A stretch of 64,000 bases of DNA from GCA-002712045 sp028112705 (lineage in GTDB: Bacteria > Pseudomonadota > Alphaproteobacteria > Rhodobacterales > Rhodobacteraceae). This document shows, one piece after another, positions 1 to 8,846 of this stretch. The notes under the pieces were generated by a model that was not told the origin of the DNA, searched no databases, and was given only the letters and a program-made list of their open reading frames with translations. The DNA lies in contig JAOGYN010000003.1 of NCBI GenBank assembly GCA_028112705.1, positions 115,511-179,510 of the forward strand, written 5' to 3'. How positions within the stretch are numbered: position 1 is the first letter of the stretch; every line of letters starts with the position of its first letter. Position numbers and translations under genes: made by a program.

Positions 1-16
1 ATTCAAAGCATTGACC

Positions 17-47
17 AAAAAAAACCCCCACGCAAAGAGAGTGGGGG
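17..47 (-). terminator. Intrinsic terminator downstream of ccrM
   Basis: A perfect 7-bp stem is formed by CCCCCAC (25-31) and GTGGGGG (41-47) around a 9-nt loop. Read on the minus strand, the hairpin is followed directly by eight T residues (complement of A17-24). This is a textbook Rho-independent terminator for minus-strand transcripts and lies about 80 bp past the ccrM stop. It is the only strong intrinsic terminator I can see in the window. Confidence 0.85.
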
Positions 48-126
48 AGTTAAGGTTTAGTGGTCAGGCCACAGGCACCATTTTTATTTGCTTATTATGT
101 TATAATTTGCAAAAAATTCTTTATTT

Positions 127-1233
127 TTACCCCTGCATTTCAGATCGAATTTGTTGTCTTAAAAGATCTATGGGCACACTTTTACCTTCTCTCTTGAAAC
201 ACCAGTAAGTCCATCCATTACAAGATGGCGCACCTTCTAAAGCAGCACTTACCTGGTGTATAGATCCTTTAGTTTCTGTTGAAATTAGAGTTCCATCCGC
301 CCTAACTTTTGCTTTATGACGGCCATTTAGGCTTTCTAAAGTTTCACCCGGCTGAAGCAATCCTCTTTCAACGAGTTGCCCAAATGGAACTCTTGGCTCC
401 ATCCTTTTTGATTGAGTAACTTCTAAAGCATCACGGTCGTATTTTCGCGCCTCTTTAATTCGCCTATTTGCTGCTATTCTGTACGCTTCTTCTCGTTCAA
501 TTCCGATAAAATCCCTACCAAGTTTTTTTGCAACTGCACCAGTTGTTCCGCTACCAAAAAATGGATCTAAAATTACGTCACCAGGATTTGTCGTAGAAAG
601 AATTATTCTATGCAACAAAGCCTCAGGTTTTTGCGTTGGGTGTGCTTTTTCTCCATTTTTATTTTTCAAGCGTTCGTGACCATTACAAATTGGTATTATC
701 CAATCAGAACGCATTTGAATACCTTCGTTCATTGCTTTCATAGCTTCGTAATTAAATGTATATTTTGATTTCTCTGACTTCGCAGCCCAAATTAATGTCT
801 CATGTGCGTTAGTTAAACGCATTCCCCGGAAATTAGGCATTGGGTTTGATTTCCGCCAAATAACATCGTTTAATATCCAATACCCAATATCTTGTAATTT
901 AGAGCCTACTCTAAAAATATTGTGATAACTGCCAATAACCCAAATTGCACCATTTGGCTTCAACACCCTATAGGCTGCTTTCAACCAACTATTTGTGAAA
1001 CTGTCATAAGCTTTAAAGCTTGAAAACTTGTCCCAATCATTGTTAACTGCGTCCACCTTAGAAGAATCTGGGCGATGCAAATCTCCCTTTAATTGCAAAT
1101 TATAGGGTGGATCCGCAAAAATCAGATCGACCGAATTTTCAGGAAGAGAATTCATTATTGATATACAATCACCAGCGATGATTTCATTTCGTGGCAAAGC
1201 GCACAGCTTTTCTGTTTTTGGTTCATGTTTCAT
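127..1233 (-). CDS. ccrM: CcrM-type adenine-N6 DNA methyltransferase (GANTC)
   Basis: Predicted cell-cycle-regulated methyltransferase that modifies adenine in GANTC, the solitary methylase typical of Alphaproteobacteria. Visible motifs are FADPPYNLQL (catalytic motif IV, N-terminal third) and DPFFGSGTTGAVAKKLGRDF (SAM-binding motif I, after the target-recognition part), an order typical of beta-class enzymes. A C-terminal extension of about 90 residues (from about 280) matches the extra domain found in CcrM but absent from many related methylases. A GTG at 1251 would add six residues, but ATG 1233 has GAGG six bases upstream and starts in the usual MKHEPKTEKL style, so I chose it. It lies downstream of rnhB on the same strand. 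Two GANTC sites sit in its leader. No partner restriction enzyme is visible. Confidence 0.93.
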   Translation of the reverse strand: MKHEPKTEKLCALPRNEIIAGDCISIMNSLPENSVDLIFADPPYNLQLKGDLHRPDSSKVDAVNNDWDKFSSFKAYDSFTNSWLKAAYRVLKPNGAIWVIGSYHNIFRVGSKLQDIGYWILNDVIWRKSNPMPNFRGMRLTNAHETLIWAAKSEKSKYTFNYEAMKAMNEGIQMRSDWIIPICNGHERLKNKNGEKAHPTQKPEALLHRIILSTTNPGDVILDPFFGSGTTGAVAKKLGRDFIGIEREEAYRIAANRRIKEARKYDRDALEVTQSKRMEPRVPFGQLVERGLLQPGETLESLNGRHKAKVRADGTLISTETKGSIHQVSAALEGAPSCNGWTYWCFKREGKSVPIDLLRQQIRSEMQG

Positions 1234-1279
1234 TTCTGCCTCAGACTGCACTTTTCGTGCTTTTTATTTACCACAACAT

Positions 1280-1295
1280 GAGTCAAAGATGATTC
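1280..1295 (-). promoter_or_regulatory. Two GANTC methylation sites in the ccrM leader
   Basis: GAGTC at 1280-1284 and GATTC at 1291-1295 both fit GANTC and lie 47-62 bp upstream of the chosen ccrM start, in the rnhB-ccrM gap. Known biology: in Caulobacter the ccrM promoter/leader carries two GANTC sites whose methylation state influences transcription. That the same control operates here is inference; chance occurrence of two sites in about 100 bp is not excluded. Confidence 0.45.
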
Positions 1296-1340
1296 GGCGT
1301 CAATTCTTTTTTTAAATCAATAGGTTAGATATTTTTCTTG

Positions 1341-1949
1341 CTACAACATATTGTGTATGGGTTTGAAAGAAACCCTATGATGTGGTGTAATCCCATATTT
1401 TGTAAGTCCAGCAATATGGGCTTTTGTGCCGTATCCTACATTAGTCTCCCATGCATATTGGGGGTAGTGTTGCGCTAAATCCACCATTAATTGGTCTCTA
1501 GCAACTTTAGCGATAATAGATGCGGCAGCAATTGATAAGCTTAAACTATCCCCTTTTACAATCGCTGTTGCTGGGCATTTTAATTGTTTAGGTATCCTAT
1601 TTCCATCGACAAGCACGTGGTTTGGACTGATTTCAAGGGCTTCTACTGCTTCATGCATTGCTAACATAGAAGCCTGTAAAATGTTTAACGTATCAATTTC
1701 TTGTACATCAATATGAATTATCGAGTATTTTAATGCACATGACATTATTTCCTTTGATAATCTTTCTCTTATTGATTTGGGTAGTTTTTTGCTATCGTTT
1801 AATCCAATTGGAATTTTTTTTGGATCAAGAATGACCGCTGCTGCGGTCACTGGACCTGCCCAGGAGCCCCGCCCTACTTCATCAGTTCCAGCTATTATAT
1901 TATTTCCAGAATTAATTAATTCCTGTTCCAATTGAAAATTTGGTTTCAA
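1341..1949 (-). CDS. rnhB: Ribonuclease HII
   Basis: Cleaves the RNA strand of RNA-DNA hybrids and removes misincorporated ribonucleotides from DNA. The hallmark DEVGRG is at residues 23-28, giving D23 and E24 of the active site. VDGNRIP, SIIAKVARD and the C-terminal segment YGTKAHIAGL...HHRVSFKP are all typical RNase HII blocks. The length of 202 residues is normal. It is the upstream neighbour of ccrM on the same strand, separated by about 107 bp. The rnhB-ccrM adjacency is common in Rhodobacterales (general knowledge). Confidence 0.95.
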   Translation of the reverse strand: MKPNFQLEQELINSGNNIIAGTDEVGRGSWAGPVTAAAVILDPKKIPIGLNDSKKLPKSIRERLSKEIMSCALKYSIIHIDVQEIDTLNILQASMLAMHEAVEALEISPNHVLVDGNRIPKQLKCPATAIVKGDSLSLSIAAASIIAKVARDQLMVDLAQHYPQYAWETNVGYGTKAHIAGLTKYGITPHHRVSFKPIHNML

Positions 1950-2032
1950 GATTTAGATTCCTTTTTATTATCCTTTTGTAAAAAAAAAGTATTGTCATTT
2001 TTAATAATAGTATCAATTTTTTTTCATTAAAA

Positions 2033-2503
2033 TTAACTTTTATTGCCATTAGTTGATATTTTTCTTATAGCTTCTGAAATTGCAATTCCTGCTGAGATTG
2101 CGACATTTAGGCTCCGACCACCGCCAGGCATTGGTATTGTGACTGAGGCATCGCATTGGCCATAAACCTCATCAGTGACGCCTTGTGTCTCGCGACCCAT
2201 GATAAGTGTATCGTTAAGATTAAAATCAAAGTCCCACAAATTTTTTTTTGCTTTAGTACTAAGTAGTATTAACCTTCTATTTGTGGATGTCTTTTTAAAG
2301 TTTGACCAATCTGAATGTAAAACCATTTCACATTTTTCACCATAATCTAAGGATGCTTCCTTAAGGCTTTTTTCTGAAAGTGGAAATCCACAAGGTCCAA
2401 TAATGTCTAAAGTAACCCCAAAACACGCAGATAGACGAATCATTGAGCCTAAATTATGTGCCAAATCAGTCTGATAAGCTGCTAAATGTAGATTTAGTGC
2501 CAT
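2033..2503 (-). CDS. trmL: tRNA (cytidine(34)-2'-O)-methyltransferase, SPOUT family
   Basis: Small knotted (SPOUT) methyltransferase predicted to 2'-O-methylate the wobble base of leucine tRNAs. Family motifs seen: MGRETQGV in the middle, then IPMPGGGRSLNVAISAGIAI near the C terminus, which forms the SAM-binding trefoil knot. At 156 residues it is the normal length for TrmL. The start is supported by AGAGGAAA eight or so bases upstream. It is transcribed divergently from petA, an arrangement familiar from Roseobacter-type genomes. Confidence 0.92.
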   Translation of the reverse strand: MALNLHLAAYQTDLAHNLGSMIRLSACFGVTLDIIGPCGFPLSEKSLKEASLDYGEKCEMVLHSDWSNFKKTSTNRRLILLSTKAKKNLWDFDFNLNDTLIMGRETQGVTDEVYGQCDASVTIPMPGGGRSLNVAISAGIAISEAIRKISTNGNKS

Positions 2504-2558
2504 AAAAATTTCCTCTGCGATCTAATGTCCGGTAGACGTTTGTATTTGACTTGTAGTA

Positions 2559-2616
2559 AACCTTTTGAAAGGTTAGGTGCAACTAGCTGGATTAGGTATT
2601 TTTGATTAAGTAATCA
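2559..2616. promoter_or_regulatory. Two inverted repeats in the trmL-petA divergent region
   Basis: AACCTTT-TG-AAAGGTT at 2559-2574 (7-bp arms) and TGATTA-AG-TAATCA at 2603-2616 (6-bp arms) lie between the divergent trmL and petA starts. The second ends five bases before the petA Shine-Dalgarno AGGAGA (2621). Either could be a protein-binding operator. The second resembles an FNR-type site, but its half-site spacing is 6 instead of 4, so I do not call it one. Function is unknown. Confidence 0.3.
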
Positions 2617-2633
2617 GTTTAGGAGAAACTCAT

Positions 2634-3191
2634 TTGTCACAAGATGACGAACAGGCAACTCGCCGAGATTTTTTGTATTACGCAACGGGGGGAACCGGTG
2701 CCGTTGTAGTTGGGGCAGCAGTGTGGCCTCTTATAAATCAAATGAATCCAAGTGCAGATGTTCAGGCCCTTTCTTCTGTAGAAATTGATATTTCAGATAT
2801 CGAACCAGGCACCCAAATCACAGTTAAGTGGTTAGGAAAACCAGTTTTTATTCGTCGGCGAACTGAAAGTGAAATTGATCTTGCTAGAGATACAATAATT
2901 TCTGAACTCCCTGATGGGATGGGTAGAAATGCGAATGTGTCGGGTGCAGATGCTGATGATAAAAATCGAACTTTAGATAAAAAAGGTGAATGGTTAGTTA
3001 TGATGGGTGTTTGCACACATCTTGGATGCGTTCCACTTGGAAATGGAGCGGGTGATTTTGGCGGATGGTTTTGTCCTTGTCATGGCTCTCATTATGATAC
3101 TGCTGGGAGAATACGTAAGGGCCCTGCACCGGAAAATCTACCTGTTCCTTTAGCAATCTTTATTAATGATACAACGATTAAACTTGGGTAA
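2634..3191 (+). CDS. petA: Ubiquinol-cytochrome c reductase iron-sulfur (Rieske) subunit
   Basis: Carries electrons from ubiquinol to cytochrome c1 in the bc1 complex. The N terminus has a twin-arginine motif (TRRDFLYYATGG, residues 9-20) followed by a hydrophobic stretch that serves as uncleaved membrane anchor. Cluster ligands are C127 and H129 (CTHLGC) and C147 and H150 (CPCHGSHYD), with C132-C149 as the stabilising disulfide. The start is TTG, supported by AGGAGA seven bases upstream; no better ATG fits. First gene of petABC, with 13 bp before petB. The 185-residue length matches alphaproteobacterial homologues. Confidence 0.96.
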   Translation: MSQDDEQATRRDFLYYATGGTGAVVVGAAVWPLINQMNPSADVQALSSVEIDISDIEPGTQITVKWLGKPVFIRRRTESEIDLARDTIISELPDGMGRNANVSGADADDKNRTLDKKGEWLVMMGVCTHLGCVPLGNGAGDFGGWFCPCHGSHYDTAGRIRKGPAPENLPVPLAIFINDTTIKLG

Positions 3192-3204
3192 GTGAGAATA
3201 TAAA

Positions 3205-4527
3205 ATGTCAGGTATCCCGCACGATGATTATGAACCAAAGTCAAAATTCGAAAAATGGCTAGATTCCCGCTTACCTATTGCTGGAGTTATGTATGCTACC
3301 TTAACTGTTCCTACACCAAAAAATTTAAATTGGATGTGGATTTGGGGTAGTTTACTAACGTTATGCTTAGTTCTGCAAATCATAACAGGTGTTGTCTTAG
3401 CAATGCATTACACTCCTCATGTTGATTTAGCATTTGCGTCAATCGAACACATTATGAGAGATGTAAATGGTGGCTGGGCAATTAGGTATTTGCATATGAA
3501 TGGAGCATCTTTGTTTTTCATTGCCGTTTATGCTCACATATTTCGTAGTTTATATTATGGTTCATACAAATCACCAAGAGAGGTTACCTGGATCATTGGC
3601 ATGTTAATTTATCTTCTAATGATGGCAACAGGATTTTTAGGATACGTATTGCCTTGGGGACAGATGTCATTTTGGGGAGCTACGGTAATTACTGGATTAT
3701 TTGGTGCCATACCTGGTATTGGGGAGTCTTTGCAAACTTGGTTATTAGGTGGTCCTGCTGTTGATAATGCTACCTTGAATCGATTTTTTAGTTTGCATTA
3801 TTTACTTCCATTTATGATTTCTGGACTTGTTATACTTCATATTTGGGCTTTTCATACTACAGGAAATAATAACCCAACGGGCGTTGAGGTTCGCAGAGGT
3901 TCTAAGGCAGAAGCTGAAAAAGATACCGTCCCATTTTTCCCCTACTATGTAATAAAGGATATTTTTGCCTTAGCAGTAATATTAATTTTATTCTTTGGTT
4001 TAGTAGGGTTTATGCCAAATTACCTTGGACACCCTGATAATTATATTCCAGCTAACCCATTGGTTACTCCAGCACATATAGTTCCTGAATGGTATTATTT
4101 ACCTTTTTATGCAATTTTAAGGGCTTTTACTGCAGATGTATGGGCTGTACAGTTGGTAAGTTTTCTTACTGGAGGTATTGTTGATGCAAAGTTTTTTGGA
4201 GTGGCGGCTATGTTTGGTGCAATATTTGTTATGGTATTAGCACCTTGGTTGGATACTTCTTCAGTTCGTTCTGGCAGATATAGACCAAGTTTTAAGTGGT
4301 GGTTTTGGTTGTTGGGCATAGATTTTCTTGTTCTAATGTGGTGTGGTGCAATGCCAGCTGAAGGTATTTATGGGGTAATCGCCTTGATAGGTTCTGCTTA
4401 CTGGTTTGCATATTTTTTAATAATTCTTCCACTTCTTGGTGTAATGGAGAAACCTTTGGCTGTTCCAGCGACTATCGAGGAGGATTTTGACGCTCATTAT
4501 CCACCAAAATCTGAACCCGCTGAATAG
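3205..4527 (+). CDS. petB: Cytochrome b of the bc1 complex
   Basis: Central membrane subunit of ubiquinol-cytochrome c reductase with the two b hemes. Heme ligands are visible at H97/H111 and H198/H212, the same numbering as in Rhodobacter. The Qo-site PEWY motif is at 294-297. Several long hydrophobic helices span the protein, and the single 440-residue chain is the fused alphaproteobacterial form rather than the split b6/subunit IV form. It lies 13 bp after petA and 21 bp before petC, so the three are almost certainly co-transcribed. Confidence 0.97.
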   Translation: MSGIPHDDYEPKSKFEKWLDSRLPIAGVMYATLTVPTPKNLNWMWIWGSLLTLCLVLQIITGVVLAMHYTPHVDLAFASIEHIMRDVNGGWAIRYLHMNGASLFFIAVYAHIFRSLYYGSYKSPREVTWIIGMLIYLLMMATGFLGYVLPWGQMSFWGATVITGLFGAIPGIGESLQTWLLGGPAVDNATLNRFFSLHYLLPFMISGLVILHIWAFHTTGNNNPTGVEVRRGSKAEAEKDTVPFFPYYVIKDIFALAVILILFFGLVGFMPNYLGHPDNYIPANPLVTPAHIVPEWYYLPFYAILRAFTADVWAVQLVSFLTGGIVDAKFFGVAAMFGAIFVMVLAPWLDTSSVRSGRYRPSFKWWFWLLGIDFLVLMWCGAMPAEGIYGVIALIGSAYWFAYFLIILPLLGVMEKPLAVPATIEEDFDAHYPPKSEPAE

Positions 4528-4548
4528 GATTAATAGAGAAATTATATT

Positions 4549-5340
4549 ATGATAAGAAATATCACATTTGCATTAATTATTGGCTTAGGCTTCACAACGA
4601 ACTTACTAGCTGCGGGATCCTCAAAACAACATATTGAAGATTTTGAATTTAGTTTTGAAGGACCTTTTGGACGTTTTGATCAACACCAATTACAAAGAGG
4701 TTTACAAGTATATACAGAGGTTTGTGCTTCTTGCCACGGTTTAGAGCATGTTGCTTTTAGAACACTAGGAGACACTGGTGGTCCAAGTTTGGAAATTAAT
4801 CAGGTAAAAGCTTACGCAAAACAATTTGATGTGTTTGATCCTGAGCTTGACGATGAAAGATCGGCTATCCCGTCTGATAAATTCCCTAGCTCAGGTATGT
4901 TAAGTGCTCCTGACTTGTCTTTGATGGCAAAAGCTCGAGCGGGTTTTCACGGGCCCTATGGTTTGGGAATAAATCAAATAATTAAAGGGATGGGCGGCGC
5001 TGAATATATAGCTTCTATTCTAAGTGGTTATACTGGTCGTGAAAAGGAAGAGGCTGATGCAATACTTTATGAAAATACAGCATTTCCAGGTGGATGGATT
5101 TCAATGCCACCTCCGTTAGAGGATGGGCTTGTTGAATATCGTGATGATCATTCTAATACAGTTCATCACATGTCAGAGGATGTCTCAGCATTTCTTATGT
5201 GGACGGCTGAACCGAAGATGATGGCAAGAAAGACTATGGGAATAGTTGCTGTAATGCTTTTAAGCCTTTTAGCGGTACTACTATACTTTACTAATAAAAG
5301 ACTATGGGCCCCAATAAAACGAAAACAACCCAAAGTTTAG
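4549..5340 (+). CDS. petC: Cytochrome c1 of the bc1 complex
   Basis: Membrane-anchored c-type cytochrome that passes electrons to soluble or membrane cytochrome c. A signal peptide runs to about residue 22 (ending LLAA-G). The heme-binding CASCH gives C59, C62 and H63, and M186 in SMPPP is the likely sixth ligand. A C-terminal transmembrane anchor lies at about 226-244, followed by a basic tail. At 263 residues it is a normal length. Last gene of petABC; it converges with thiQ at a distance of 23 bp and no hairpin terminator is apparent between them. Confidence 0.96.
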   Translation: MIRNITFALIIGLGFTTNLLAAGSSKQHIEDFEFSFEGPFGRFDQHQLQRGLQVYTEVCASCHGLEHVAFRTLGDTGGPSLEINQVKAYAKQFDVFDPELDDERSAIPSDKFPSSGMLSAPDLSLMAKARAGFHGPYGLGINQIIKGMGGAEYIASILSGYTGREKEEADAILYENTAFPGGWISMPPPLEDGLVEYRDDHSNTVHHMSEDVSAFLMWTAEPKMMARKTMGIVAVMLLSLLAVLLYFTNKRLWAPIKRKQPKV

Positions 5341-5363
5341 ACATAGTTTCTTACAATTTAAAT

Positions 5364-6053
5364 CTAAAGATATTCGTTTAAGGACTTGGGTGGGTTCATA
5401 AGTATATTTCGCAAATTATATGGTCCAGTTGCTTCATTTTCTGCAACAATAATAACGTTTTCGCATACACCAATGAGCTCTTTTGGATCATGACTAACAA
5501 TTAATACAGTGAGTTTATTTTCTGTGGAAATACTTTTTACTAAATTTAACATCTCCTTCCTAAGTGCGGGCCCTAAAGCTGAAAAAGGCTCATCCAGTAG
5601 TAACAATGGTTTTTTCCTTACTAATGCACGGGCAAGAGCAATTCTTCCTTTTTGCCCGCCAGATAATTGTGAAGGGTACTTCTCTGAATAATTTAACATA
5701 TCAACATTAAACAAAGCTTTATTAATTTGATCATTAAATTTAGGCTGATATCTTAATTTTGTGGTTAAACCTAAAGCGACATTTTGATAAACACTTAAGT
5801 GTGGAAATAAATTATTATCTTGAAAAACAATTGTTATTGGTCGTAGTGAAGGTGCCAAACTGTCTAATGACTTCTCTCCCCAAAAAACTGTACCGCTTTC
5901 AGCTGAACTAAAACCACTTATAGCATCTAGCAGTGTTGATTTTCCTGCTCCAGATGGGCCAATGATAGCTGTAATTGTTTCAGGGTGTATTTCAAAATTA
6001 ATACTTAAATGAAAAGAATTAAGTTTTACAATTAAATTATTTATGCAGAGCAT
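5364..6053 (-). CDS. thiQ: Thiamine ABC transporter ATP-binding protein
   Basis: ATPase of the ThiBPQ uptake system for thiamine and its phosphates. Walker A GPSGAGKST is at 32-40, the ABC signature is LSGGQKGRIALARAL, Walker B is LLLLDEPFSAL and the H-loop is VSHDP. Its 229 residues fit the short ATPases of this subfamily. The start overlaps the end of thiP by 17 bp, so translation is probably coupled. The assignment to thiamine rather than another solute rests on the TPP riboswitch and on ThiB. Confidence 0.93.
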   Translation of the reverse strand: MLCINNLIVKLNSFHLSINFEIHPETITAIIGPSGAGKSTLLDAISGFSSAESGTVFWGEKSLDSLAPSLRPITIVFQDNNLFPHLSVYQNVALGLTTKLRYQPKFNDQINKALFNVDMLNYSEKYPSQLSGGQKGRIALARALVRKKPLLLLDEPFSALGPALRKEMLNLVKSISTENKLTVLIVSHDPKELIGVCENVIIVAENEATGPYNLRNILMNPPKSLNEYL

Positions 6054-7611
6054 TTGATTTTCCTAATTTGTCAGCTAATAGAAAAATTGAGAAGCAAGTT
6101 ATCAATAGTATAAATGCTGCTGCTTTTGCCGCTTCCATTTGATAGCTCCCCATTAATCGATAAATTGTCAATGGCAATGTTCCTGACTGCGGTGAAGCGA
6201 ATAATGTAACAACTCCAAGATCACCAATAGATAACGCAGCTATCAATCCACTTGCAAAGCCTATTTCGTTTCTTAAGCGCGGTAAGGTTAGTTTAAAAAA
6301 TCTGTGAATCCCATTTAATCCTATACTATCTGAGAGTTTGCCATAATCTTGGTTAATTTTCTGCATTGCAGGTAAAATAATTCTTAAACTAAAAGGTAGT
6401 GCCATTATTGCGTTTACCAATCCAGTAATGGGTAAGACAAATTTTGTAGGGTTTATTATTGGATATAAAAATATAAAAAGACCTGTACCTATTACGAGTG
6501 GTGATGTGGCAATTACAAAATAGCCAGTTCCTTCCATAAGCCATTTAATGCGTATATTGGTCCGGCTGGACACAATAGCGTGACCAAGAGAGATGGTTAA
6601 GAAGAGGCAAATAATAACAGCGCCTGCAGCAACAAAAATAGACTTACCCAAGGCAACTAATATGACTAGGTTTATTAATTGAATTGCTGAAGCGCCATCA
6701 GCAATAATCATTACCAATGGTGTTAATAAAAAAACTGAACATATACATATCACAGTCCAATCTAATAATCTTGTTTTATCTATATCCCAGCGATTAATTG
6801 TACGGTCAAATTTAATTTGAAATGGCTCAGTTTGTTGTTTCCATAGGACCATTATTGTAAGTGCTAGACATAATATAAATTGTATAATAGCCAGGTTGGC
6901 AGCTTTACTCAAATCAAAGTCAAACCTAAAGGCTTGATAGATTGCTAATTCAATTGTTGTAGATTTAGGCCCACCTCCGAGTGTTAAAGCGATTGCAAAT
7001 GAAGATATACATATTAGAAATACAACTGCAAAAATACCAAGCATTCTTGATTTTAACATTGGCAGTTCTATTAGAAAAAAAATATTTTTTTGATTAAAGC
7101 AGAGGCTTTCAGCCAATCTAAACTGTTCCGCTGGTATAGTTTTCCAACCTTGTAAGAGCAATCTGGAAACGAGGGGAATATTAAAAAAAACGTTAGCAAG
7201 TATAATGCCATGTAAACCATATATTGTTAGAGTGTTAAATCCTAATGGACCTAAAATATTATTTAGAACTCCATTCCGCCCAAATACAGATATAATCCCT
7301 AAAATTGCCACAATAGTTGGTAAAATAAATGGTGCACCAAGAATAGTAATTAAAATTGATTTGCCCCAAAATGATTGTCTCATCAATGATCTAGCTAAAA
7401 ACATTCCCATTATGGAACTGATTAGGGCAGATATAACCGCCTGATAAATTGTAAATTTAATAACCTTAAAATCACTTGAGGTTAATTTAAAATCATTATG
7501 AGAATAAAATAAAACAACTGCTAATGTGCCAAACGTTAAGAATATTAGGAGGATCATGGAGACCCATCCTAAAATATTTGTTATTTTTATTTGCTTAATA
7601 TTTCTAACCAT
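6037..7611 (-). CDS. thiP: Thiamine ABC transporter permease
   Basis: Long fused permease of the ThiBPQ importer, with about twelve hydrophobic helices arranged as two homologous halves. Each half carries a cytoplasmic coupling region (near QFRLAESLCFNQ in the first half and YGKLSDSIGLNG in the second) that contacts ThiQ. The 524-residue length fits ThiP. It overlaps thiB by 25 bp and thiQ by 17 bp, indicating a tightly coupled operon. Confidence 0.93.
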   Translation of the reverse strand: MVRNIKQIKITNILGWVSMILLIFLTFGTLAVVLFYSHNDFKLTSSDFKVIKFTIYQAVISALISSIMGMFLARSLMRQSFWGKSILITILGAPFILPTIVAILGIISVFGRNGVLNNILGPLGFNTLTIYGLHGIILANVFFNIPLVSRLLLQGWKTIPAEQFRLAESLCFNQKNIFFLIELPMLKSRMLGIFAVVFLICISSFAIALTLGGGPKSTTIELAIYQAFRFDFDLSKAANLAIIQFILCLALTIMVLWKQQTEPFQIKFDRTINRWDIDKTRLLDWTVICICSVFLLTPLVMIIADGASAIQLINLVILVALGKSIFVAAGAVIICLFLTISLGHAIVSSRTNIRIKWLMEGTGYFVIATSPLVIGTGLFIFLYPIINPTKFVLPITGLVNAIMALPFSLRIILPAMQKINQDYGKLSDSIGLNGIHRFFKLTLPRLRNEIGFASGLIAALSIGDLGVVTLFASPQSGTLPLTIYRLMGSYQMEAAKAAAFILLITCFSIFLLADKLGKSNALHK

Positions 7612-8579
7612 TCATTTAATGCCGGCCCTCTGATCTCTTGAGCAGTCTTTGGATCAAAAATTAATGATTTGTTTTTTGATATGGGTGATAAGAAAGCTTT
7701 GTCCAAGTTTGATTTTAAATTTATCACGGGATACATCCAGTTTGTCGTGGGAATTATTGATTGAAATCTTTCTGAGATCATAAATTCTAAAAACTCATCG
7801 GCTAAATCTGATTGATCACTACCCAACACTTTTCCAGCAACTTCGATTTGCATATAATGGCCCTCGTCAAAAATAGCAGCTTTTATGGAAAAGTCATTTT
7901 CAGCAATTATATGGTAAGCTGGTGATGTAGTGTAAGACAGGACTAAGTCTGCTTCACCATCCAAAAATAAACCATACGCTTCTGACCAGCCCTTAGTCAC
8001 AGTCAGAATGTTTGGAGCTAATCCTTCCCAGATTTTACCTGCATCATCCCCATAAACCGCCTTAACCCAAAGTAACAAACCAAGACCAGGCGTAGAACTT
8101 CTTGGATCTTGTATTATTATTTTGAGGTCAGAGCGTTCCGCTAGTTCGATAAAGCTCCTTGGTGCAGTGGTTATCTTCTCGCTGTTATAAACAAAGGAAA
8201 AGTATCCCCAATCAAAAGGAATGAATGTGTCATCATTCCATGTTATTGGCAAGTTTAAGTCTAAGGTTTTATTATGCTTTGCAAACAGTCCAGTTTCTTT
8301 TGCACGTTCTATTAAGTTAGTATCCAATCCTAAGATAACATCAGCTTCTGTTTGCTTTCCCTCCAATTGAACTTTGGCCAAAAGAGCTGCACCATCTCCT
8401 ACTCCAATAAATTGTAAATCACATTTACAAGTTTCTTCAAATTTTTTTTCGATAGTGGGTCCAGGCCCCCAATCAGATATAAAACTATCATATGTATAAA
8501 CTTTTAAGATATTAGTGTCTGCAAAGCAAAGTGTTGCCGTTGATAAAAACAATACTGATGTTATCAATTTTTTAATCAT
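7587..8579 (-). CDS. thiB: Thiamine ABC transporter periplasmic binding protein
   Basis: Periplasmic receptor that delivers thiamine, TMP or TPP to ThiPQ. A signal peptide MIKKLITSVLFLSTATLCFA is followed by a mature protein starting DTNILKVYTYDSF, the usual start of ThiB-type class II binding proteins. Blocks such as DVILGLDTNLIERAKETGLF and PFDWGYFSFVYNSE are characteristic. The start has AGGAG six bases upstream. It is the first gene after the TPP riboswitch, so its expression should fall when TPP is plentiful. Confidence 0.94.
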   Translation of the reverse strand: MIKKLITSVLFLSTATLCFADTNILKVYTYDSFISDWGPGPTIEKKFEETCKCDLQFIGVGDGAALLAKVQLEGKQTEADVILGLDTNLIERAKETGLFAKHNKTLDLNLPITWNDDTFIPFDWGYFSFVYNSEKITTAPRSFIELAERSDLKIIIQDPRSSTPGLGLLLWVKAVYGDDAGKIWEGLAPNILTVTKGWSEAYGLFLDGEADLVLSYTTSPAYHIIAENDFSIKAAIFDEGHYMQIEVAGKVLGSDQSDLADEFLEFMISERFQSIIPTTNWMYPVINLKSNLDKAFLSPISKNKSLIFDPKTAQEIRGPALNEWLEILSK

Positions 8580-8620
8580 CGCATACTCCTATGTTATCGT
8601 GGGCTAGGTGAGCGATGACT

Positions 8621-8702
8621 CTACCTTCCCTACGCCAGTATGAACTGGATCAGGTTATACGGGTCTGCAAAGTGCATCTCAGCCTATAAGGGCTCCCCGA
8701 GG
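8621..8702 (-). ncRNA. TPP riboswitch (THI element)
   Basis: On the minus strand the leader of thiB contains the conserved thi-box pieces in order: CTCGGGGAGCCC, then GGCTGAGATG, then AACCTGATCCAGTTCATACT and GCGTAGGGAAGG. These form the pyrimidine- and pyrophosphate-sensing arms of the TPP aptamer. The element ends about 40 nt before the thiB start. No U-tract hairpin follows it, so control is more likely at translation (masking AGGAG) than by transcription termination; that last point is inference. Confidence 0.95.
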
Positions 8703-8846
8703 TAAGTTTCTTCTAGCTATTAACAATAGTATAAGCAAGAATATGTTTCTTAAATTTATCAATATTTTTTTCTGCTTTTGTGTCTTCTTGAAACTTGCTT
8801 TAGAAGGAAATAAAGCCAGTAACGAAACAATTATGAGATTATAACG

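Noticed and set aside
2603..2616. FNR/FnrL box upstream of petA
   Set aside because: TTGAT...ATCA half-sites are present but are separated by six bases instead of four, and the last half-site ends in G, so it does not fit the consensus.
3205..4527. Split cytochrome b6/subunit IV arrangement
   Set aside because: The single 440-residue chain contains both the four-heme-ligand part and the PEWY region, so it is the fused bc1 form.
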